From NCBI GenBank assembly GCA_973895155.1, contig OZ316892.1, positions 26,598,001 to 26,662,000 of the forward strand: a stretch of DNA of 64,000 nucleotides, given 5' to 3'. Source of the DNA: Marsupella aquatica. Its lineage: Eukaryota > Marchantiophyta. The translations under genes were made by a program, and so were the position numbers. The first letter of the stretch is position 1. Every line of letters starts with the position of its first letter. Shown piece after piece: positions 10,564 through 21,410 of this stretch. The notes under the pieces are model-generated. The model did not search any database, had not been told where the DNA came from, and worked only from the letters and a program-made list of their open reading frames with translations.

Positions 10564-12096
10564 CTAAAATGAAGGTAACGCAGCTCGAACAGGATTGGGT
10601 AATGATGACCGCGCCGCGCGCAAATGAACCTGAAATGGGAGGGAACCCTCCTCGACCTCCATGAGAGACGAAAGTAAAAAAGGTCGATCCTCAGTAAGGA
10701 AACGATCTGCCAACAATGAGAAGGCGGCCGCCCACGCGCCCAAGAAGGCCAAAGGTGCAAGGCGCTCAATGGAAGTAAGCCCAAAACCACCGTGAGAAAT
10801 AGGAAGACTGAGTTGTCGATGAAGCCACGGAGATGAGAGCAAAGTACCTGGCCCTAAAAGAGAGGCCAAAGTCTCACGAATGGAGACATCAAACGCTCGG
10901 AGGTGTAGATAAAGATCCTCGGTAGGGGGATGTGTCCGAGCCAAATAGGACGCGCGAGGATGGATGCATCTCAACAACAACCCAAATGCTGCCTGAGAGT
11001 CTGCTAACTTAGGGAGCATAGGAGTAGGGGCTAAGGCAGCCTGTAGAGCGTCAGCAATGAAAGATGAGCAAAAGGAGGTGGTACCAACTGGGGAGCCAAG
11101 GACCCGAAGACCGTTGGCTGGACGTAAGAACCCAGGGGAAAGCGCAAGATCAGAGGGTAACCCAGTTGGACTCCATGCACGACTCTTCACCGGCTGAACC
11201 CGTAAACCGAGGCCCAACAAATGGGTGGAAAGGGTGGAGAGGGCAGAAGTAACCGCAACAGGTGGACCAATGATGTGGGTGTCATCTGAAAGGGAGGGGA
11301 AGATACACTGGGGGTGGGCCGCGGAGGCTTCCCGTAAAGCAGTAAAATGGGCAATGGCAAAAAGAGGCCCACCCAAAGGGTCACCTTGACGTGTACCTTC
11401 TACAGAAGAAAGAGTGGTATACACTCCTGAAGAGGTGTGATGACTATAGAAGAGGGGGGCCTCGAGCCCATAAAAACAACGGACAAAGGGGATAAGGGAC
11501 TGGATGTCTGGATCCGCTGCCCTCAAAGCACGAAAAATTGCTGCCCGAGAAACCGTATTGAAAGCATTGGAGACATCAACCTGGAGGACAACCCAATCAA
11601 GGTGGAGGTCCAAGGTAGTACGAATACCTGCAATAATTGTCTCACAACCGCCAGGAATGCCCACTGCAAACTGATGTGGAGAGAGATGATCCGATAGTGC
11701 AGAACGATACTGCGATGAAAGTGTGCGAGACACCAGACGAAGAAAAACCTCTCCAATAGCTATGGGCCAAACACCCGGTGAAGACTTAGCCATGGCCAAT
11801 AAACGAGAAGCACTCAAAAGCTGAGAGACGGGAGGAGGCAAACGGCCGGCAGCAATACACTGGCAAAAGGAGAAGAAAACTGGAAAACCAGACTGAGGAT
11901 CCTCAGGGGGGAATAAATCACAAAAATGCTCAAAGACATAGCCAGAGGGGCCACCAGCCACGCAACGCGGGGCATGGAGGAAGGCATAGGTGAAGTGGTC
12001 CCTACTAAACTGAAGATCCTCCTCAGGCTCAAAATCCTCCACGAACAAAAGGAGCTGATCATAGGGCTGCGGATGGAGATCCTGAAGGGCCGTCAA
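10564..12096 (-). pseudogene. LINE reverse transcriptase domain
   Basis: A 510-codon frame encodes reverse transcriptase. Visible motifs are PIAIGEVFLRLVSRTL, LQVDVSNAFNTVSR (motif with catalytic Asp), EGTRQGDPLGGPLFAIAHF, LSDDTHIIG in place of the usual (F/Y)xDD, and LGSPVGTTSF. This is the style of RT associated with restriction-like endonucleases, in which the DD pair is followed by THI, rather than that of L1. The frame ends at TAG 10566-10564; the same frame continues at once with EFVSLDPVRLQADLVGRM, so the stop is a point mutation, not a natural end. The element would prime reverse transcription at a nick made by its own endonuclease. Confidence 0.88.
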
Positions 12097-12965
12097 GGTG
12101 ACCTCGCCAGGGGGGCTGGTGTGGTGGGAGAAAGGGCCTGGACCGCACGATGATATTCACCAGCCTGGGCTAAACGACAAGAGCGACGAAGGCGTCTATG
12201 CTCTGGAGGATAAGAGTGGCGAGTTGGGTCAGACAAAGCACGGGTAGTAAAGGAACGGGCTCGAAGAAAGTACTCTTCCTGAAGCTGTTCCCAATCTCCC
12301 CGCAGAAAATGATGGATACGAGAGGCAGTCTCACGGTGACCCACGCGACCACCGTGACTAGGGAGGGTAAGAGTCCACTGTGGAAAAAACATGAGTAAAG
12401 ACCAATAGGAGACCTCGATAGGATGCGCCAAGATAAGTTGCATGAGTTGCAACAAAGATGACCGAACTAATGGGCGCAACGCTAGTGAGATGTGGTTATA
12501 AAGGCGAGGTCTAATGTACCCTAGATGGTAGGCTGGAAGGGGGTCTAGAGAGTGAACCCAACTCCATGCCTGCTCGGAAGCCTCCAAGGAAGGAGGGGCA
12601 GAGCTAATTGGGTCAAGAGGGGGCTGGGGCTGGGATTGTGCTTGCTGGCGACGTTGGCACCGGCCCCGCCTGCGGTGATGAGGAAGGGAGAGGCCAACCC
12701 AGCCACACTCAGGACAAGTATGCAGGGGACGCTCGTCTGGGGAGGGAGCAGGGAATGACTGGACAGGAGGTGGGGGGGGGAACCGACGTGGATGAAGAGG
12801 CTGGAGGGGGATGCTGGAGGGGTGGAGGGGGTATGGGGTGGGGAGAGGAGCCAGGGCGTTGATGGGGTGGGCAGTAGACTGGGGGGACTCGCAGAGCATC
12901 GGGCATGGGGTTATCACGAAGATGAGAGAGATCCAATGAAGAAGAGAAAACACGAAGGCGACCAC
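12093..12965 (-). pseudogene. LINE N-terminal region with zinc finger
   Basis: This 290-codon frame starts the coding region of the element. It has a Pro/Ser-rich stretch (residues about 35-80) followed by CPECGWVGLSLPHHRRRGRC, a Cys-X2-Cys...His-His...Cys finger like the N-terminal DNA-binding fingers of R2 and NeSL elements. The downstream part (QLMQLILAHPIEVSYWSLLM, LRRSCRLAQAGEYHRAVQAL) matches the usual pre-RT linker that ends in 'A...G...A...L'. The frame ends at a stop just where the RT frame begins, next to a run of six C, so a one- or two-base slip is the likely break. Function in the intact element: recognition of the target DNA. Confidence 0.7.
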
Positions 12966-14055
12966 GAGGCGGGGGGGAGGAGGAGGGAGAACTGTGTGGG
13001 GGGGCTGGCCGCTTGCCCCGCGCCAACACTCTCAACGTAGACATGACAGGTCGCAACCCGATAAAAGCAAAAGCGCATCAAGAAGCGACAAAAGGCCCAA
13101 CCAAGACATGTGAAAAGAAAGGGAAGGCTATGGAGAGAGCCCACCACGTCAAAATCCGAGAAACGGCGCCACCGCTAGCCTAGAAAACCGTTGAGCACGT
13201 GCAGGCACAACTGGGAACAAAGCTGGAGCACTCGTCGATGTGTCCGCTGAGGAGTCGGTGCGAGTGAATACCTGTCCGCTGATTTGAGCGTGCTACTACA
13301 ACTCCCGAAGATGGTGGAATGCAAACTGGTCCACTAAACTTGGCAAAAGCCACCTTGTCAGAACTGAAGAAGAAAGGCAACCACCAATCGGAGGAGAAAC
13401 GTGGCAATACAGGAATGCGCCAAAGCTGATCAAGGGAAACCGTCACCAAAAATGGAGGACTAAATCAAAATCGTAATCGGAGCCGGAAGTGGTTGATATG
13501 TCACCAAAAGGACCGCGGTAGGGATAGATGTTGCACTCCCGGACAAGAGCTGGCCAAATCACATGAGAATGCCGGATTCCGTGAACGAGGAATTGCTATA
13601 GGACCCCAAAGCTAATTGAAAGTGAGTACGGTGGAAGTTGAAGAAAAAACGTGAGAGCCAATCAAAGTCCAATCGGGGCAATATGAGACCAATTGGATCG
13701 CTCTTGGGATCAATCTGATTCTCCCGGAGGAGAGCTATACAAAGCACTTGAGAAATCTGAAATCCGTGAAAGATTGGCCAAGATATGACCGTCGAAAGGA
13801 AGACAAAAATCGCAGAAAAATGACTGAAAAACGGTGAAAACAAATGTGACCATAAGTATGTCGATACGACATCGTTTTGGATGTGTTTTATATCGATTTG
13901 ATGCGCCTCGGCAAGAGCAAGCTAATGCAACTGAGAAAACTGGATTCCGAGAAAAACTGAGTGCAGGAGGGTAATCAAAGTGACGCGAAAACTGTACTAC
14001 AGTCTGAACTCCATAGCTAGGAGCCACGTTCCTAAGTATCAAGAGCGTGTTCATC
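12966..14055 (-). other. 5' untranslated leader of the LINE with repeated modules
   Basis: Three diverged modules spaced about 185 bp carry the same landmarks: CTCCCGGACAAGAGCT (13535), CTCCCGGAGGAGAGCT (13722) and GCCTCGGCAAGAGCAAGCT (about 13905), each followed some 20 bases on by a GAGAAxxCxGGATTCCG-like string. A weaker fourth trace (ACTCCCGAAGATGG) is near 13302. No protein signature is seen. Repeated modules of this sort often belong to promoters or IRES-like leaders of LINEs; that role is inference. Confidence 0.45.
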
Positions 14056-14094
14056 TTAGAACATGTTACACTCTTTGTCTTCTAATGATGTGTA

Positions 14095-14175
14095 AATAAC
14101 TATTGCAAAGTATTTGATAGGATTGAGTAGGAGAGGTACAGCACATTCCAAATACTTGATAGGATTGAGTAGGAG
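14095..14175. repeat. Short direct duplication
   Basis: TTGATAGGATTGAGTAGGAG occurs at about 14115 and again at 14157, flanking the 5' side of the SINE copy. Confidence 0.8.
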
Positions 14176-14219
14176 AAGAGCTCTAGGATAGGAAGATTAA
14201 AAAACATCTAGAGAGCCCA

Positions 14220-14345
14220 GAGAGGCATGACTTTGTGGTATCTCAGTTGGGTAGAGACTGATAGGTCTTGGGTTCAACTATTGTGGCTGACTCTTCCCTT
14301 TCTACGAGGTTTCACAGATTTCCCTTAAAAAAAGTTTTTTAAAAA
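14220..14345 (+). mobile_element. tRNA-derived SINE, copy 1
   Basis: The sequence TTGTGGTATCTCAGTTGGG resembles a tRNA 5' half with an A box, and TCTTGGGTTCAACTATTG contains a B-box-like GGGTTCAA. Downstream follow GTGGCTGACTCTTCCCTTTC and GAGGTTTCACAG, then an A-rich tail. A second copy at 30888 shares this whole layout. The flanks AAAAAACATCTAGAGAG (about 14200) and AAAAAACATTTAGAGGG (about 14353) look like a diverged target duplication. Confidence 0.7.
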
Positions 14346-14840
14346 ATAATTAAAAAAAACATTTAGAGGGGTGCCAGAATAACAACAAATATAAATCATC
14401 AAATAACACCTTGTGATGGCACATTGAAATAAAAATATATGCCAAAAAGTGGATTGGCCATATAGCATTGCCATGCAGGAGTGCCAAGTTGGAATTTAAG
14501 TATGCTCAAATCAACCATAGATAACTTAAGCCAACAAAAGTGGCAAATACCCCCTCCCAAGTCCCATGAGGACTTGCTCTGAAAACCATGTGGACTGAAC
14601 AAGCCCACAAGATTGGAAGAAGCCAAGTTTTAGTAGGTCACTAAGGAGAAATGAAACTTGAAACCAAGGCATTCTCGGATGCAGTGAAATGGACTTCTTT
14701 GGCTACAATTCTGGCTTTTGAAAAATAGCATTTCAAACATTATTGCCCATGGACAACCTAAAATTCAGAGTAAGGTAGGCACACTTAAGCATGACTTCAT
14801 CCTATGGGCCTCTCCAATTCTTTTGCCCTCAAACATTCAT

Positions 14841-14967
14841 TGAATTACTAGGGCGTCTAAAACCTACTGTTCCCTGGCTTTTTGAATTACTAGGGCGTCT
14901 AAAAGCTGCTGTTCCCGGCTTTTTGAATTACTAGGGAGTCTACAAGCTGCTGTTCCCTGGCTTTTCG
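14841..14967. repeat. 42-bp tandem repeat, 3 copies
   Basis: TGAATTACTAGGGCGTCTA or its one-base variant starts units at 14841, 14883 and 14924. Each unit ends in CTGTTCCCTGGCTTTT or a close form. Confidence 0.9.
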
Positions 14968-15000
14968 GTCAGCCACTACTGGAAATTTCCATCTGCCACC

Positions 15001-15290
15001 CTGACCTAAACCCAACTTTTACACTAATTTTATCCTGGGAGGCTTTTGATTTGAGACTGATCTAAACCCGACTTTCACACGAATTATATCCTGGGGGCTA
15101 GCTGTTGATTTGAGACTGACCTAAACCCAACTTTCACACGCATTTTATCCTGGGGGCTTTTGATTTGAGACTGACCCAAAACCCAACTTTCACACGAATT
15201 TTATCCTGGGGGCTAGCTTTTGATTGGAGACTGACCTAAACCCAACTTTCACACGCATTTTGTCCTGGGGGCTTTTGATTTGAGACGGGT
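15001..15290. repeat. Alternating 55/60-bp tandem repeat, 5 copies
   Basis: CTGACCTAAACCCAACTTTC or a near form starts units at 15001, 15057, 15116, 15171 and 15231. Units ending GGGGGCTTTTGATTT alternate with units ending GGGGGCTAGCTTTTGATT, so spacing alternates about 55 and 60 bp and a dimer of about 115 bp is the higher-order unit. Confidence 0.9.
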
Positions 15291-16244
15291 CATAGCACAA
15301 GCCTGCAGATTAGATCAAGTTCATCAAATGTTTGAATTCGGTCGTGTTTCTGAATGGGGCACCTAAACATTTGTGCCAACTGATTTTTGGTGCGGACACT
15401 GGTTTGATTCATTCTATTGGATTTCATTTTGCCGCCTCTTGGCAATCTCTCTGACTAAAAATACCTTCTCCTCGTGGAGGCATAGCTTAGGCAATGTGTC
15501 ACTCATTTGACTAACTACATCAGGAAATAAAATCGAACTCTACAGCAGAGATTGGGCATGAAAACTCGAACCGGGTGTTGCAGCCATTTGTTGGGGCCGC
15601 CATTAATCATATTTTTGTAGCTAAGTGGATTCCAAAATTTCGTGCTTTCTCTTCAGTTGGCTGCTGTCCAACTCTCCTAATCCCACTATGAATGTCTAAA
15701 GCAAAATTTCATCCAACGTTTTGATGCTCTTCTCCCTTTCATTCACATGAATTCTCAGTGTCTGTTGCTGTATTGTTTTTCCCTTCAACCCCGTTGAATT
15801 AGATATATCAATCGGTGCGATCACCTCAAATTACATTCAATGTTAAGGATCAGAGCTTCAAGAAATCTCAAACCAAACCAGGGGTCTCAAGACACATGAC
15901 AAGAACGGGAGTTGGGCAAGCTCTACATGGATTACTGAGAATTGCATGAGTAAATTTTAGAGTCCACCGAACCCCAAAAGCAGGGGCAAGAGACAGATTA
16001 CAATAGGCCAGGAGCACTTGCTGGAGAAACATGAACAGCAAGAATACATCCGAGAGCATAAGTGCATGAGTGGCCTAGAAACTAATTACAGAGCTTTGCA
16101 CTTGCTCTCTCTTAAGTAACAACCCGAGTAAACCATCACTGAGAGAGCCTCAAGAAATCTTAGGCGAATTATGTTGTCACATAAGCATGATGCAAGCCAA
16201 TTGAATGGATTGTTTCTAAAGGAAAATCAGCTCCTTTTCGACGC
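15291..16244. other. Spacer downstream of the TPR gene
   Basis: No gene recognised. The last few hundred bases should include the 3' untranslated region of the minus-strand TPR gene. Near 15570 a GAAAACTCGAACCGGG stretch resembles a tRNA B box on the minus strand but has no matching A box that I could place. Confidence 0.35.
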
Positions 16245-17222
16245 TTACCGCTGAAATTGGATGGAATAGGAACCGGTGTTGGGATCTTGCACCGTCTTGA
16301 AGTTATCAACACTCATCCCGAAGCGACCCAGAATAGAATTTCCAGCCTCCTTCAGCTTGGACAACATCTCAGCCTTCAATTTTTCTCTCTTTTCCTCGGC
16401 CAGGGGAAGAAGAGTCCTAAGAGAGACTTTGGCTTGGATATTCCCCGGGTCAAGCTCGAGCACCTTATTCACATCTACTATTGCATCCTCAAAGAGCTCA
16501 AGCTTCTCCTTCGCCTGATATCTCCTCGTCAACGCTTTGATATAGTTGGGATTCAATTCCAAAGCCTTTGTGCTTTCCTCCACAGCTTCCTGAAACATTT
16601 GCTTGTGGCTGAAACATGCAGCCCTGTTGGAATAGAGAACTGCTCTGATCTCCTTCACGTCTGAATCCTCAGGGTCCTTCAGGGGGCAAGCGACCAATCC
16701 CTTTTGGTACGATGCCACCGCTTCTTCGTATTGACCTTGCCCAAAGAATGAATTGCCTTCTGCTTTTGCCTTTGTTGCTTCATCAATCCCTTGCTGCCGA
16801 ATGTGCTTCTCTTGCTCTTCAGAGAGAGGTTGTTGCTTTTCAACTGCTACCTCTCCTCCTGCTTCTACTTCTCGCACCATCTTTTCATTCGGGACCTCCA
16901 CTGCACCATCGCCGCTAGTACTCCGCTCTGCTGCACCACCGGCAATGCGCTCATCATCCTCTTTGAGACCTAAACGATCGAACTTTTCCGCCTCGCTGTC
17001 TGAAGAGCCGTACTCCTCTTCGCCGTCTGTGCCTCCTCTGCCTTCGCTGGCCGTTTCGAATCCATCCGCATCGTGCTCCTCTTCGCTAACATCATCGTCA
17101 GCTGCAGCAGCACCAGCAGCAGCACCAGCACCACTACCACTCGGTATAGTCCCTGCTGTAGTCGAATCTATAGTATCTGGCACCTTCTTTACCTCCTCCT
17201 CAATCTCCTCCACTATCGCCAT
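16245..17222 (-). CDS. TTC1: TTC1-like tetratricopeptide repeat co-chaperone
   Basis: A single frame of 325 codons runs from ATG at 17222 to TAA at 16245. Residues 1-140 are acidic and low in complexity (VSEEEHDADGFETASEG, EEEYGSSDSEAEKFDRLGL). Three TPR units occupy about 150-183 (KAEGNSFFGQGQYEEAVASY), 191-227 (LYSNRAACFSHKQMFQEAV) and 228-261. The end, ILGRFGMSVDNFKTVQDPNT followed by GSYSIQF, is diagnostic of TTC1 and its plant homologue (At4g30480, TPR1), which bind Hsp70/Hsp90 C-termini in the cytosol. The family often ends a few residues later, and the final codons read CAGCGGTAAGCG, a perfect splice donor context, so a small last exon may exist further left. Otherwise length is normal for the family. 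Confidence 0.9.
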   Translation of the reverse strand: MAIVEEIEEEVKKVPDTIDSTTAGTIPSGSGAGAAAGAAAADDDVSEEEHDADGFETASEGRGGTDGEEEYGSSDSEAEKFDRLGLKEDDERIAGGAAERSTSGDGAVEVPNEKMVREVEAGGEVAVEKQQPLSEEQEKHIRQQGIDEATKAKAEGNSFFGQGQYEEAVASYQKGLVACPLKDPEDSDVKEIRAVLYSNRAACFSHKQMFQEAVEESTKALELNPNYIKALTRRYQAKEKLELFEDAIVDVNKVLELDPGNIQAKVSLRTLLPLAEEKREKLKAEMLSKLKEAGNSILGRFGMSVDNFKTVQDPNTGSYSIQFQR

Positions 17223-18420
17223 TTTAATTTCAGAAGATCTTTCGTGCAGGACAGAAATACGTAACTCAAAGATAGGAGAGATTTGGGATTATAGGGCAAG
17301 AAATTGATATAACAAAGAGATCACAAATCTAAAATTCTCCGGTAGCAAAGCTGTACCTCAAGGAGAACAGAGAATCGGAATTCAGGGCAAAAATAATATT
17401 CCTGAAGTAGAAAAGAGAGATATAATTGTAGGGTAGGAATGTGTATCTCAAAGATGAGAGAAATAAGGCTTCAGGAGCATCAATCTTTACCTCAAAGATA
17501 AGAGAGATTGCGAATTTAGAGCAGGAGAATAGTTTTCCTCCAAGGCGACAGACTTAGGGTTCTAGGCTGTAATTTATAACTAAGGATAACGCGAAAAACG
17601 ATTCTAATCCAGGAAGTGTCAAGTCTGAAGGGTAGAGGAATTTGCGATTGCAGTGAAAGAATATGCCTGTGGAAGATAGAGCGATCTGTCGCATTCTAGG
17701 GCTAAATTGTACCCAGTGCCTTAAAGAGAGAGCGAGAGAGATGCCTCACACAAAACGCAACGAGGTTAGGGGTTCCCCTCAGTCTGCTCTCTCCGAATCT
17801 GGTCGGAGGAAAGGAATCGAGCTGAAGGCCTTTGAAAAGCAAAGACTGCTGAGAATTGACAAGAAGCTCTCCGGGAATGAATCTAGGGCAGAGAAATAGA
17901 CCTCAAAAACCACACAGGCTTGGTGTGGACGAATTGACCTCCCTCTGTCTGCCCCTCTCCAACCCCAACCGGAAGAACCGATCTGAATCGAACCCGACAA
18001 GCACACTAGAAATCGAATCGCTATAGGCGTAGCATCATCATACACGTTCCTCAAAATCGGAGCTCCTCGGCAAAGGAATTGTCAAAATCAATCAAAGCAA
18101 GAGCAATTCGAGCCCAATCGCGAGTTTAAATCTTGCTCAACATCCTGCGAACAAGAAGCGACTAGACGAGATCTGAATGTAATGGTGGGTTATTGGGGAC
18201 AACTCGTGCAATAGTAAAGCTTCGCTGCAGCTGCGGCTCGTGGCACTGTACTTCTTCCATGGACGATCTGTTCAGTGCTCCAGATCATGAAACCATTTCT
18301 CCAGAGGTTTCTTCGATAGAAGTGGATCGGGGGCAGGGGGCGTATCGACCCCCGTCTCTTGCAGTGTGCTAAGGGTTTCATGCGTGTGATCAGAGGAGGG
18401 GGGATACATCACCCTCACTC
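17223..18420. other. 5' leader and promoter of the TPR gene with diverged leader repeats
   Basis: From about 17255 to 17550 a motif TACCTCAAAGATAAGAGAGA or a relative recurs four times (near 17265, 17355, 17445 and 17490) in diverged form. On the minus strand each gives GAGGTA-like donors, so the leader may contain alternative splice sites. From 17600 to 18420 no conserved coding sequence was recognised; an open frame at 18190-18381 has no family signature. Confidence 0.4.
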
Positions 18421-19935
18421 TGGGTAATGCAATCTTCCATTGGAATTCTAATTACTTCATTCCTCAACCTGGCACACTAGATTAGAGTCATCTGTAGAAT
18501 ATTTAACCTACAAATCGCACAGTTGCTCAAGTGTGTCTTGATATTCCTGGACTCCTGGACATGTCCCACGGTTCCGTCCGGGAAGAGTAAGTCACTTGGG
18601 GTTAGAACAATTCTGCCTGAAATGCACCAGAGTGTCCTGGTTCCTTGGATTTGGCATAAAAAGGTGGTTTGATTCCATGGACCAACACAACTTTTGTTCT
18701 ATTTGTTGGCATAACACAGATTTCATTGTCTATTTGCACTTCAGCGCACAGCCCGTAACCATATTATTTATGCATGATCCTCCAATCATTTGTGTAATTC
18801 AAACACAAGCTTGTGTCTTTGAAGTGTGTGGAGCACTGTTTCCTCCGTCATACATTTGCTAGTGCAGTCTTCCCGAAAACATTGCGCTGTATTATAAAAG
18901 TGAGCCCTGGGGCACTCTATCGAATAGTGTGCCCACGGCATTTGTATTTAAGTTTTGATTTTTAGTTTTAATACTGCCTTGCACAGCCTTTGTCCAAAAA
19001 TGGGCGCTGTTTTCATGTTTTATGCTCGCATGATGCTTTGTTTAAAATGGACATTGGTTCAAATAATGGCGTGATATTTTTCATGAACTTTGTACCTTTT
19101 GTGCTCAATGTAAACAGATTAGGGTCAAAAGTCAAACAAAGTGTTCAACTCAAACATGATGCCAAGGGTTGTGTTAAATAGCACTTGTGTTCGAGTTCAA
19201 ACACAACACCATGGCACAGTGTTTGGGGGGAAGATGGCAGGCACAGGGGTTTGCAAATGATAGATAAAATATTTAAAACCATGTTTTAGTGGCTTATTGT
19301 TCAAAATCAACAGTCAATGTCATACCATATATAGTTGTAATGGACAAAATGTGATCATACAAATGAAGTAAAGTTTTTCCTACTAACTGAGTCTTCTCAA
19401 CTTGCCACCTGCCCAAAATACAAAAAGAAGCACCGGTGTAAACGTGTGAATGGAGGCAGGAGAATATTGCCCCCATATCTTGAAGTGTTGAGGTGGGTGG
19501 AGGGTTTCATTGTGTGACTCGAACTGGGAACACATCCCCCCCCCCCCCATATTGCTAAACTTTCCAGTGCAAGGTATTTAAGTAGTGTAACTTAAAATGT
19601 AATGTCTTAGGTTTATTAGAACAACAGGGAGAAGAGGTTTGCTCCCCTCCATTTCGATGTGCTAGGGCTGTCTAGTTTGAAGGAGCTTGCCATCACTCAC
19701 ATTCCATTAGTTTGAAGGGCAAGGACGAAAATCTGAAAGGCTTTTATCCCAAACAAGGGTGTTGTGGAAACTCAAAGAGGTTTATCCAACCTGTCCTGGT
19801 ATGTATACCAGCTATGAATCTTCTTGAAGTTAGCTACCCCTCCCCTGGGTACTACGAACAGACTTGTGTTACTGCTAGAGGGGAGCCAAGTGAGGGTTGC
19901 AGACGAAAGGAGCACCCTTACACGTACTGGCTCCA
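18421..19935. other. Intergenic spacer, no gene
   Basis: Nothing recognised apart from an oligo-C run near 19538-19550. Open frames are short and low in information. Confidence 0.4.
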
Positions 19936-19937
19936 TG

Positions 19938-20290
19938 ATTTTCATGGTCCTGAAACACATTAGTGATGTCTGCTTTTAACCATAATGTTCGCTAGGACCT
20001 TTCACGGTTCATGAACATGAGAAGGAGTATTGGCTCCATGAACATGAGAAGGGTCTTCATAGTTGTGAAACACATGAATTTTGTGTGCTTTGAACAATGA
20101 TCGCTTTTCATGGTTCATGGACAGGAGAAGGGGGATTTTCATGATTATGAAACACGCATTAGTTTTGTATGTTTTGAACCTTAATGCTGGCTAGGACCTT
20201 TCGTGGTTTTAAGACAACATGGTTGTAATACAGATATCAGTTTTGTGGTATTGAACATTGATGTTATTTAGGGCATCCTGATGACATCCA
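19938..20290. repeat. Diverged tandem repeat of about 85-115 bp, 3-4 copies
   Basis: The pattern TTCATGGTxxTGAAACACAT, then TTGTGTGCTTTGAACxxTAATG, then GCTAGGACCTTTC and TTCATGAACATGAGAAGG recurs from 19938, 20053 and 20136, with a weak fourth copy from 20223. The copies are diverged by substitutions and small deletions. Confidence 0.8.
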
Positions 20291-21410
20291 GGACACCCAA
20301 CCTTTACCGGCCACAAAAGGGAAGGGGGAAAGGCAGCACTAACGTTCCTTATAGGAGGAATGGCAACCATTGATCTGAAAACATTCTGCAGTCTCATCTG
20401 CTCCCGTGTAGACATCCATCTGCGCTCTGGTCTTCGTCATTTTTCTGTGTAGATCTGGATCTAGATGGTTAACTAGTGAGATTTCAATCAGTTTGGCAAC
20501 TACGCTTTTGAAGGTCAGTGACGTCCTCGTTGTCTCAAATTCCGGAAGCTGGTCAAGTCTGGGAGTTAGGAGCGATACTCATCATCCTACTTTCGGATAT
20601 CTCATCAACGTGGAAGAGCTACTGACAAGCTCGTTTGTCCAGGTCTTCCAGATCACGCATTAGTAGGAGAAATCCGACCAAGAACTTCAAAAATAGCATT
20701 TGATCTGATTCCATCTAACGACAATACTAACCCCCGTTTCTGATCAAAATTCCAACTGAGACCTTTTGCAGATAAGAATCGAAGTTCACTATTTGCACGT
20801 ACACCAGCGACGGACAGCGCTGGATCAAAGGTAAGAAACTTTTCAGTGGCGTCAAACCGAAGTCAACAAAACTATTGGAAACGACCGACCTGGAGTTCCA
20901 TTCCAGGTGAGTAACTCACCTATCTGCCCTATCTGCCCACGGTGTGGTCATGCTCAAACACAACTCTTTAAACCCTTTCCCGAGGGCCACGGGTTTTGTA
21001 CACGTCATGTCAAAGTAAGCATCAAACTACACAGTAAGCAATGTTATCTTTGATACAAGCTCAATGTCAACATTACATCAGAATTGTCCACTTGTGGACA
21101 CCACTCGTCAAGTGGCAAAATTTAGTAAGACAGGTTAAACTTTACAGCTAGAAGGCCATGGAATTTGTCACTCACCTCCACGGAAAAAGACAATGCTACC
21201 AACAGCTCACATATCTCTCTCCCTCTCTCACCCTCTACTTCTCAAACAAACCTGCTGGGATGCTCTCCTCCTTTGTAAGCCAGTTTGAAAATGCAACATC
21301 AACGCTACAAAACATGTCAAAGAGAACGAAAGAATCTTTGCAAATACCTAGCACATTAATTCACGGAGCTAACTAGCATCACATGCCAAAATGAATGTGG
21401 TCACAAAGCT
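20291..21410. other. Spacer and 3' end region of the KH gene
   Basis: No gene recognised. The right part should hold the 3' untranslated region of the minus-strand KH gene. Confidence 0.35.

Larger units (their letters stand above)
9650..14055 (-). mobile_element. Decayed LINE of the restriction-like-endonuclease group (R2/NeSL/HERO-like)
   Basis: Reading the minus strand, one broken frame encodes a zinc finger, a reverse transcriptase, a C-terminal CCHC-type motif and a restriction-like endonuclease, the domain order of early-branching non-LTR retrotransposons. No apurinic endonuclease domain lies upstream. About 1.1 kb of leader (12966-14055) precedes the coding part. The 3' boundary is not certain; the coding part ends at 9785. 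At least two frameshifts (near 12095 and 10240) and a TAG at 10566-10564 break the frame. Boundaries are approximate and no poly-A tail or target duplication was identified. A SINE copy lies at its 5' side. Confidence 0.8.

Noticed and set aside
15560-15585. tRNA-like B box on the minus strand
   Set aside because: No matching A box or cloverleaf could be placed, so no tRNA or SINE is called.
18190-18381. 63-codon minus-strand ORF
   Set aside because: No family signature; likely chance in the upstream region of the TPR gene.
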